From Hymenobacter sp. (lineage in GTDB: Bacteria; Bacteroidota; Bacteroidia; Cytophagales; Hymenobacteraceae): a stretch of DNA of 7,753 nt. The notes below the pieces were generated by a model. That model made no database searches, was not told where the DNA came from, and was given only the letters and a program-made list of their open reading frames with translations. Location of the stretch: contig JANYFQ010000130.1 in assembly GCA_025362615.1 (NCBI GenBank), positions 1-7,753 of the forward strand, read 5' to 3'. Every line of letters starts with the position of its first letter. Within the stretch, counting starts at the first letter, position 1. This document shows, one piece after another, positions 1 to 6,200 of this stretch. The position numbers and the translations under genes were made by a program.

Positions 1-1702
1 CGTCGGCCACCGTCAGCACCAGGCCGGCCGGCGTTTGCTGCAAGTTCACCTGCACCAGCGTGGCGCGGGCGTGCTTTACCACGTTGTGCAGCGCTTCTTT
101 GTAAATAAGGTAGAGCTGCTGCTGGGCCTCGGCCGGCGGGGCAGGGCAGGCGGGGTCGAGGGCTGTGGCAAATTCCACGTCCACCCCGGCCGGGGGCAGC
201 ACTTCCTGGGCGTGGTCGCGCATATGGGCCAGCAGTTCGGGCAGCGTGCGCCGGGCCGCCCCCAGGCCCCACACTACGTCGCTCATCTGCTGGGCGGCGC
301 GGCGGGCGGTGGCGGCCAGCGTTTCGAGGCGGGCCGCCACTTGGGCGGGCGTGTAGGCGTGGGCCTCGCTGAGCAAGCCGCTTTGCAGGTTGAGCTGGGT
401 GAGCAGGTTGCCCACGTCGTCGTGCAGGTCGGCCGCCAGGCGCCGGCGCAGGGCCGTGGCCTCGGCGGCCAGGCGGACGGCCTGCCGGCGGCGGTACTGC
501 CACACCACGCCGCCGGCCCCGGCCAGCGCCAGCAGGGCCAACGTGCCCAGACCGGCCCGCTCCTGCCGGGTGCGCAGGCGGGCCAGCTCCTGAGCTTGGG
601 CGGCCAGGCGGTTGCGCTGCTGCAAGGCCAGTATCTGGGCCTGCTGCTCGCGGGTTTTGAAACTGACTTGCAGTTGGGCCAGGGCGCGGGTGCGCTCGGT
701 GGTTTGCAGGGTGTCGCGCAGGCGCTGACTGGCCTGCGCGGCGGCGTAGGCCCCCAGGCCGTCGCCGTTTTTGGCCAACGCCCGGCCCAGGTTGTGCTGA
801 ATTTGAGCCTCGTCGGCGGGGTTGCCGACTTCCCGCACCAGTGCCAGCGCCTGCCGGGCTGCGGCCGCCGATGCCGCCCACTGGCCCTGGGCGTAAACGG
901 CCGTGGTCAGCAGTTGGTAGGCCATGTACTGGGTTTGCGGGTTGCGTTGCGCGCGGGCCAGGGCCACGCCCTGACGGGCGTAGTAGGCCGCCGAATCGGG
1001 GCGGCCCGCGTCCTGCAACGCCTGGCCGAGCGAAATTAGCGCAAACGTCAAGTTGACGGGTTCGTGCAGGGCGCGGCAGGCGGCCACGGCCCGGCGCGGG
1101 TAGCGCAGGGCCAACGCCTTGACGCGGGCCGGGGCACGGCCGCTCTGCCGCCACACGCCGTAAAAAATGCCCATGCTGTGGTAGCACACCATCTGGTTGA
1201 AACGCTGCCGCACGGTGGTCGGGGCCGCCACACGCGCCGCCAACTGCCGGTAGTAGCCCTCCGCCTCCTCAAAATTGCCCTGCTCGGTGTACGCGTTGGC
1301 CAGCCCCAGCAGGTTGGTAAACAACAAACGGCTTTCCGGGGGGCGGTCGGGATGGATGAGGGCCAACGCTTGCTGATGGCTCTGGGTGGCCAGTACCAGG
1401 TCGCCGGTTTGGGTGGCAACGTAGCCCACCGCGCCCAGGCTTTTTATCGTGGCCAGCGGGTCGCGCAGCCGACGAGCCAGGGCCAACGCCTGTTGGGCGT
1501 AACGCATTGCGGCGGCGTTGTCGGCACTCAAAACGTCGTCGCTGAGCGTTATCAGTGCCTTTACTTTGGTTGAGTCGGGCGGCAGCGCCTGCACTGCTTT
1601 GATGCGTGCAGCCCCGGCAGCCGGCGGCTCCTGGGCGCGGGCAACCACGGCCAACAGCAGCAGACTACTCAGCAAAGCCAGTCGAGAAAACAGAAAGCGC
1701 AT
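1..1702 (-). CDS. Sensor histidine kinase with periplasmic TPR domain (HisKA_3 / NarL-type), 3' part cut by window edge
   Basis: Membrane sensor of a two-component system, expected to autophosphorylate on histidine and pass the phosphate to a LuxR/NarL-type response regulator not seen here. The frame is open from ATG at 1702 to base 1 (567 codons). Residues 1-24 form a signal peptide (MRFLFSRLALL, leucine run, then ARA-Q). Residues about 40-330 are helical repeats with TPR-like signatures (for example YAQQALALARRL, residues 67-78), followed by a Gln/Arg/Leu-rich coiled coil (about 331-383), one membrane helix (about 384-401) ending in WQYRRR, and the HisKA_3 box ADLHDDVGN with phospho-acceptor His427. 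The HATPase N box reads YKEALHNVVKHA (Glu536, Asn540). The sequence stops at VAD, just before the expected G1 box. TPRs followed by one helix and HisKA_3 is a common Bacteroidota architecture, so the TPRs are inferred to be periplasmic. The ligand cannot be told. ATG at 1702 is chosen because it begins the signal peptide directly. Confidence 0.93.
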   Translation of the reverse strand, partial: MRFLFSRLALLSSLLLLAVVARAQEPPAAGAARIKAVQALPPDSTKVKALITLSDDVLSADNAAAMRYAQQALALARRLRDPLATIKSLGAVGYVATQTGDLVLATQSHQQALALIHPDRPPESRLLFTNLLGLANAYTEQGNFEEAEGYYRQLAARVAAPTTVRQRFNQMVCYHSMGIFYGVWRQSGRAPARVKALALRYPRRAVAACRALHEPVNLTFALISLGQALQDAGRPDSAAYYARQGVALARAQRNPQTQYMAYQLLTTAVYAQGQWAASAAAARQALALVREVGNPADEAQIQHNLGRALAKNGDGLGAYAAAQASQRLRDTLQTTERTRALAQLQVSFKTREQQAQILALQQRNRLAAQAQELARLRTRQERAGLGTLALLALAGAGGVVWQYRRRQAVRLAAEATALRRRLAADLHDDVGNLLTQLNLQSGLLSEAHAYTPAQVAARLETLAATARRAAQQMSDVVWGLGAARRTLPELLAHMRDHAQEVLPPAGVDVEFATALDPACPAPPAEAQQQLYLIYKEALHNVVKHARATLVQVNLQQTPAGLVLTVAD

Positions 1703-1729
1703 ACAAAACGGGTTAAACAACTTTGCGCC

Positions 1730-1767
1730 CAAAACAAAAAGGCCAATTCCGGTCGGAATTGGCCTTT
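1730..1767 (-). terminator. Intrinsic terminator hairpin after the 211-residue protein gene
   Basis: Bases 1738-1750 (AAAGGCCAATTCC) pair perfectly with 1755-1767 (GGAATTGGCCTTT) around a 4-base loop, giving a 13-bp stem. Read on the minus strand, the stem runs into TTTTTGTTTT, the layout of a rho-independent terminator. On the plus strand only three T follow, so termination there would be weak. It sits 53 bases beyond the stop codon of the upstream minus-strand gene and 36 bases before the kinase ATG. It either ends the upstream transcript or, if the kinase promoter lies at 1785-1792, forms part of the kinase leader. Confidence 0.75.
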
Positions 1768-1784
1768 GTACCAAACACTACCAA

Positions 1785-1792
1785 CAAAGTTA
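1785..1792 (-). promoter_or_regulatory. Possible Bacteroidota -7 promoter box (TAACTTTG) upstream of the histidine kinase
   Basis: On the minus strand the sequence TAACTTTG matches the Bacteroidota -7 consensus TAnnTTTG exactly. It lies between the stop of the 211-residue protein gene and the kinase start, about 83 bases before the ATG. I see no TTG/TTTG -33 element at 17-23 bases upstream, so the support is a single box. A transcript from here would cross the hairpin at 1738-1767 before reaching the kinase. Chance occurrence is possible. Confidence 0.3.
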
Positions 1793-1819
1793 GCTACTTG
1801 TTGGCCTGCGTACCCTATT

Positions 1820-2455
1820 TCACAGCACCCGGCGCTTCACGGCGGCACTCAGCGGGCCGGCCCCTTGCGGCCCCACGGCCAGCACCCGCACCCAGGCCAC
1901 GAGGCCCGACTTGAGCGTGAGCGTCTGGCGGAGCCGGGTGCCGGCCGTGCAGTAGCGGAAGTCCTCGTCGGCGGGCATCTCGTCGCCGTAGGCCACAAAC
2001 CAGACCAGGGCCGCAAAGCCGTCCATCTTGTCCACGGCCAAGTCCAGCTCGCCCTCTATTTCGCCGGTGGGCTGCTTGAGCACGGGCGCCAGCATCGGCC
2101 CCCGAGCCTGCGCCTCGCGGCTGATGTCGAGGCCAAGCTGTTCGATTTTAACGGCGTTGTCGCCCGTCACGTCGGGCTGGTTGGCCCAGTCGCGGTAAGC
2201 CCCAAACACCACGTCAAACCGCGCCAGCGCCTCGCGCTCCTGGGCAAACGAAAGGGTGCTTTTGCCCTGGGTGGCGGTGTGCGCCTGGTCGAGGTCTTCG
2301 ACGACCTTTTGCATATCGGCCAGCGGGTAGGGCGCGGTTTTGGGAAACAGGCCCTGGTTCTCGGCAAAGCACTGCACAATGTAGCGTCCTTTGGTAATTT
2401 TTTCGGGGGTCTTGAGCTGCGAGAGCGGCAAGACGGCAAACAGCAAACGGTTCAT
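1820..2455 (-). CDS. Conserved-type hypothetical protein, helical N-terminus with possible Fn3-like C-terminal domain (211 aa)
   Basis: Function unknown. The ATG at 2455 begins MNRLLFAVLPLSQLK. The frame could extend to a GTG at 2494, but that adds only 13 residues from GC-rich intergenic sequence, so the ATG is preferred. No clear signal peptide or membrane segment follows, so a cytoplasmic location is inferred. Residues about 30-118 look helical and contain the regularly charged stretch LADMQKVVEDLDQAH and a segment rich in Arg, Phe, Glu and Ala. Residues about 119-211 look beta-rich and end in WVRVLAVGPQGAGPLS, which resembles the final strands of a fibronectin type III fold. The two-part layout recalls short uncharacterised Bacteroidota proteins that pair a helical bundle with an Fn3-like module. 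That is inference from pattern, not a database match. The gene stands alone, with a terminator after the TGA stop and a repeat-rich region before it. An opposite-strand reading frame (1766-2470) has no recognisable features. Confidence 0.8.
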   Translation of the reverse strand: MNRLLFAVLPLSQLKTPEKITKGRYIVQCFAENQGLFPKTAPYPLADMQKVVEDLDQAHTATQGKSTLSFAQEREALARFDVVFGAYRDWANQPDVTGDNAVKIEQLGLDISREAQARGPMLAPVLKQPTGEIEGELDLAVDKMDGFAALVWFVAYGDEMPADEDFRYCTAGTRLRQTLTLKSGLVAWVRVLAVGPQGAGPLSAAVKRRVL

Positions 2456-2498
2456 GGCGGCAAAGGGTAAAGAAGTTAAAAAAGCCCGGCCCACCGGC

Positions 2499-2559
2499 GG
2501 CGGTAAGCTGTTGCAGGCGCTAAGGTAGTGCGCAGTTAGCGCACCGGCAACATACCGCC
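2499..2559. repeat. Nested imperfect palindrome upstream of the 211-residue protein gene
   Basis: Three pairs of complementary segments nest inside one another: GGCGGTA (2499-2505) with TACCGCC (2553-2559), GTTGC (2510-2514) with GCAAC (2547-2551), and GCGCTAA (2517-2523) with TTAGCGC (2536-2542). Short unpaired bulges separate them, giving 19 paired bases around a 12-base loop. A competing hairpin, GTGCGC (2528-2533) with GCGCAC (2539-2544), uses part of the same bases and cannot form at the same time as the innermost stem. It begins 44 bases upstream of the ATG at 2455, so it may be a structured leader, an operator region or a REP-like element. A T6 run on the plus strand follows at 2570-2575. 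Confidence 0.6.
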
Positions 2560-2655
2560 CCCTAAATACTTTTTTACCGGCCCCGTTGGGTGCCGCCGCG
2601 CCGCGCCGAGCCGGCGGCCACGGCCACGGCGGGCCGTAGTTGGTGCCTTTAAGTT

Positions 2656-2876
2656 GTCACGCATAAGTTTCTGCTCTGTCGTTCACCCCACCCCCTAACC
2701 CCCTCCCCGATGGGGAGGGGGGACTAGTTGCTAGCGCTAGCTTTTAGGTTTAGTTTCTAGATTTTAAGCCCTTGCGTTAGGTCTAGAACTAGCAACTAGT
2801 CTCCCCTCCCCATCGGGAAGGGGGTTAGGGGATGGGGTTGGCGCAAAAGCGAAGTAGCCGTCTACTTGTGCGTGAC
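2656..2876. repeat. MITE/REP-like inverted repeat element (about 221 bp)
   Basis: The outer ends match as inverted copies: GTCACGCATAAGT (2656-2668) against ACTTGTGCGTGAC (2864-2876), 12 of 13 positions. Inside, a 56-base arm (2685-2740) is repeated inverted at 2783-2838 with 51 of 56 identical positions, around a 42-base asymmetric centre. Each arm begins ACCCCAYCCCCTAACCCC and contains its own hairpin; in the left arm CCCCCTCCCC (2699-2708) pairs with GGGGAGGGGG (2712-2721) around GAT. Each arm also carries ACTAGTTGCTAG. A 6-bp hairpin, AAGTAG/CTACTT (2852-2867), lies inside the right flank. There is no coding capacity and no clear target-site duplication. C-rich palindromes of this style are typical of dispersed intergenic repeats, but copy number cannot be judged from one window. 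Confidence 0.7.
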
Positions 2877-2946
2877 TATTTAGCAACGACACCCGGCCAA
2901 AAAACAAACACGCAAAACCAGGCAGCCGCAGCCCTGGCCCCACACT

Positions 2947-3224
2947 CAACGGCTAAGCGGCAAGCACCGACGTTGCCGGGGGCCTGGCCGTAGTTTTTTC
3001 CGAAAAATCAACCGCCGACCGGTAAGCACCGGCGTTGCCGGGGGGTTGGCCGTAATTTTTTAGGAAAAAATCAGCGACCAACCGGTAAGCAACGCCGTTG
3101 CCGGGGGGTTGATTTTAATTTTTTAGGAAAAATCAACCGCTAACGGGCAAGCAACGGTGTTGCCGGGGGGTTGGCCGCCGTTGCCGGGGGGTTGACCGCC
3201 ATTGCTAAGGCAAGCAACGGCGCA
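2947..3224. repeat. Imperfect tandem repeat array, period about 62 bp
   Basis: Three full units (2947-3008, 3009-3071, 3072-3133) and a degenerate fourth (from 3134) are followed by fragments up to 3224. The core GTTGCCGGGGGGTTG occurs exactly at 3034, 3097, 3159 and 3180, with a diverged copy at 2972, so the spacing is 62, 63, 62 and then 21 bases. Each full unit pairs a GC-rich dyad (GGYAAGC...GTTGCC) with an A/T segment such as ATTTTTTAGGAAAAAAT. Between units three and four, GGTTGATTTT (3107-3116) can pair with AAAATCAACC (3129-3138). The array lies just beyond the terminator of the S74 gene and contains no gene. The units are continuous, with no unique spacers. Confidence 0.85.
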
Positions 3225-3234
3225 GCGCTGGCAA

Positions 3235-3269
3235 ACAAAAACGCCCCCGGCCGCAAGGGCCGAAGGCGT
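3235..3269 (-). terminator. Intrinsic terminator of the S74 fibre-like protein gene
   Basis: On the minus strand ACGCCTTCGGCC pairs with GGCCGGGGGCGT around the loop CTTGC, a 12-bp stem with two central U-G wobbles, and runs directly into TTTTTG. It begins 24 bases beyond the TAA stop (3294-3296), and a separate run of nine T lies between stop and hairpin. Position, stem and T tract together support rho-independent termination of the large gene. Confidence 0.85.
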
Positions 3270-3293
3270 CAGCAAAAAAAAAGAAGCAAACGG

Positions 3294-6200
3294 TTATTTG
3301 GTGGCTTGTGCGCCCTCGCCCAGCAGGTGGGCCATCTGGGCTTGCAGAGTGAGCAGGCTGGCGTGGTCGGCGGCGCTGCCGGTTTGCAGGGCGGCGTTCT
3401 GGGTTTTGAGGGTTTCAATCTGTTGTTGTTGCTCCTTCATGGCTTCGATGAGCACGGGCGTGAGTTGGGCGTAGTTCACGCTCTTGTAGCCGTCTTTATC
3501 AGTGAGCACCAGCTCGGGGTAAAGCTGTTCCAGCTCCTGGGCAATGACACCGACCTGACCCGCGCCAGCCGTGCCGCCGTGTTTGATGCCGAGGGCATTC
3601 CACTCGTAGCGCACGCCGCGCAGGGCCAGCACGGCGGCGAGGGCACCGACCAGGGGGCGCACGTTTTGTTTAAAACGAGCGTCGGAAGTTTGGGTAAAGG
3701 CCGGGCCGGTGGCGGCGTAGCCGAAGGTGGCCGTGCCGTTGGCGTTGAGCGTAAGGGCTTCGAGCAGCACCCCGGCGCTGGTGGTGCGGAAGCGCAGGCC
3801 CAGGTTGGTGGCGGCCGTGGCGTTGGGCACCCGCGCCTGGATGTAAGACAAGCCGCTGGTGCCGCCGTAGGGGGCCAGCCAGAGGTGGCCGGTGAGGAAG
3901 TTGTTTTGGATGCCGCCGTTGTTGGGGTCGCCCACGAGGTAGGTATCGCCGGTGCCGGCCACGTCAAGTTTGCCGCGCGGAGTAGTGGTGCCGATGCCCA
4001 CGTTGCCGCCGGCCAAGAAGTTGCCGCCCACGGTGCCCGCTCCGTCGATGTTGAAGTTGGCCAAGGCTTGCTGGTTGGTTTGGTTCTTAATCACACCCGT
4101 AAAGTTGGCCCCGCTCAGGGCCGGGGCGAGCGGGCTGGTGCCGGCTTGCGTAGTGATGACGAGCGTACCGTTGCTGGACGAGCCGGCCGTGGTGTAGGCG
4201 ACGCTGCCGGCCCCGCTGGTGGCCCACGACGAGCCGCCGCCGCCGCCCGCGTCGCTGGCCCCGCTGCCAAAAGTGGAATAGTAAGCCCCCGAAGCTCCCC
4301 CGTAGTAACCGCCGCCGCCGCCGCCGCGTTCGCTGCCGTTGCCGCTGGGCGTGCCGCCGCCGTTGCCATTGTTGCCGGGGGTGCCCGGTGCCAGGAAGGA
4401 GGCCGGCCCGCCCGGTCCGGTTTGGGTAGCGCCTTTGCCGCCATAATTAAAGCCGCCGCCCAAAGCGCCGCCATTGCCGCCGGTGCTGGTGCCCGCCGTG
4501 CCGCCCGTGGCGGTGGTCAACCCGGCCCCGCCGCCGCCGGCGGCCACTACCAGGCCGTTGCGGCTGGTCAGGTAGTCGTCGGTGGTGCCAAATACGGGGT
4601 TGCGGCGCAGGTCGGTGGCCCCGCCGCCGCCGGCCCCGCCGCTGGCAAAAGCGCTGCCGCCGCCGTTGTAGCCACCACCCACGGCGGCGCTGGCGTTGGC
4701 GTTGCCGCCCCGGCCGCCCACGGTGAGGGTCAGCACTTCGCCCGGCGTTACCGGCACCAAGGCCGACACCACCGCCCCCGGCGCCGTGTTGGCTCCGGCG
4801 GTGTTGCCGCCGCCCCCGCCGCCAGTGGCCGTCACCTGCAGGCTGGTCACGCCGGCCGGCACAGTGTAGGTCTGCGTACCGCCGGTGTAGCTGAAAGTCT
4901 GGGGGCTGCCGGCCGGGATGGTGCCCGCGGCGGCGGCCGTGGTTTCTTCCCACTGCGTGCCGTCCCACTGATTGCTGGCCTTGGTGTCGAGGTTGTAGAT
5001 GAGCAGGCCGGCGGCCGTGGTGCCGGGGTTGATGGCGTCGCGCTGGGCGGTGGTCATGCGCGGAGGCAGCAGGCCCTTGGTGGTGCTGCTCACGTCGAGC
5101 AGGGCGGCGGCGTTGGGACCGGTGGTGCCGGTGCCGATGCCTACTTGCCCGGCGGTGTTCCAGGCCAGCGCCGTGGTGCGGGTGCCGCCCTGGTTGGTGC
5201 CCAGCACCCCGCCGGCGTAGCCGTACAAGGCCGGGCCGTCCACGTTCACGCCGTTCCAGAGCTTGCCGAGGCCGTACCAGCCCAGGCCGTGATTGGTATC
5301 GCGCAGCAGGTAGTCGTTCGTCAGCGGGATAAGCACGTTGCCGTTTATTTCCAGCGCCTGACCGGGGTTGGCAGTGCCGATGCCCACGTTGCCGCCGTTG
5401 GTAATGCTCAGGCGGGCGGCGAAGCCGGTGTAAAAGTCCAGCCCGGACTGGTTGCCGCCGCTGCTGCGCTTGCTGCCGATGCCCTCGCCGGTGTTGCCCG
5501 CCCCAAAGCGCAAGGCGTTGGCTGCAGTGGTGCCGGTGTTGGCCCCGGCCGCGTCCACAAACAAGCCGGCGCTCACGTTGACATTGCCCACCACGTCAAG
5601 CGCCTGGCCGGGGGTCGTGATGCCGATGCCCACGTTGCCGCCGTTGGCGATGCTGAGGCGGGCGGTATTGTTGGTGTACAAGTCCAGCCCGTTCAGGTTA
5701 CCGCCCGTCGTGCGCTTGCTGCCGATACCCTCGCCGGTGCCGGCCGCGCCAAAACGCAGCGCGTTGGTGAGGGTGCCGGCGTTGGTCCCGGCCCGGTCCA
5801 CACCCACGTTGGTGCCAGCTTGCAGGGCACCGCCCAGCGTGCCGGTGCCGCTCAGGTTGAAGCTGCCCGTTTGCTGAGCGGCGGGGGCGTTCTGGATGTA
5901 GGCCGCGCTGCCGGTGGCGGCGGCGTAGTCGGTGCCGGCCGTGGCCGCACTCACCACGCCCGCCCCGTTGGCCATCAGCAAGCCGCTGACAGTGCCCGCG
6001 CCGCCCTTAGTGGCGGGCACAATGCCGGCGTAGGTGGTGGCCGCGCCGCTGCTGGTGATGTCGCCGCTCAGGTTGGGCACGGTGCCGGCCGGGCCTTGCG
6101 GGCCAGCGGGGCCAGTGGTGCCGGCTACTCCTTGCGAACCCGTGGCCCCTGTCGTGCCCGTGGCCCCCGTGGCTCCTTGCGGACCGATAGCCCCCGTGGG

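Larger units (their letters stand above)
2456..3293. other. Gene-free, repeat-rich intergenic region
   Basis: No reading frame here looks like a protein. The interval between the 211-residue protein gene and the S74 protein gene holds, in order, the nested palindrome (2499-2559), a GC-rich stretch without recognisable features (about 2576-2655), the long inverted repeat (2656-2876), the tandem array (2947-3224) and the S74 gene terminator (3235-3269). The promoter of the 211-residue gene should lie in its left part. I see no exact TAnnTTTG box, only the near match TACCCTTTG (one extra spacer base) immediately before the ATG. Confidence 0.8.

Noticed and set aside
35..1039. A 334-codon plus-strand frame opposite the histidine kinase
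   Set aside because: Composition is Gly/Gln/Val-rich without motifs, while the minus strand encodes a complete HisKA_3 box and TPRs.
1766..2470. A 234-codon plus-strand frame opposite the 211-residue protein gene
   Set aside because: It is His/Gly/Arg-rich with no recognisable fold or start context, and the minus-strand frame has more natural composition and a terminator right after it.
2492..2494. GTG at 2494 as the start of the 211-residue protein
   Set aside because: It adds 13 residues from GC-rich intergenic sequence; the ATG at 2455 is the stronger initiation codon and starts a plausible N-terminus.
2764..2949. A 61-codon minus-strand frame containing PTPSPNPLPDGEG
   Set aside because: That peptide is simply a translation of the C-rich palindromic repeat arm. 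The frame has no other protein-like content.
2947..3224. Possible CRISPR array
   Set aside because: Repeats are about 62 bp, contiguous and diverged, with no unique spacers and no cas genes nearby.
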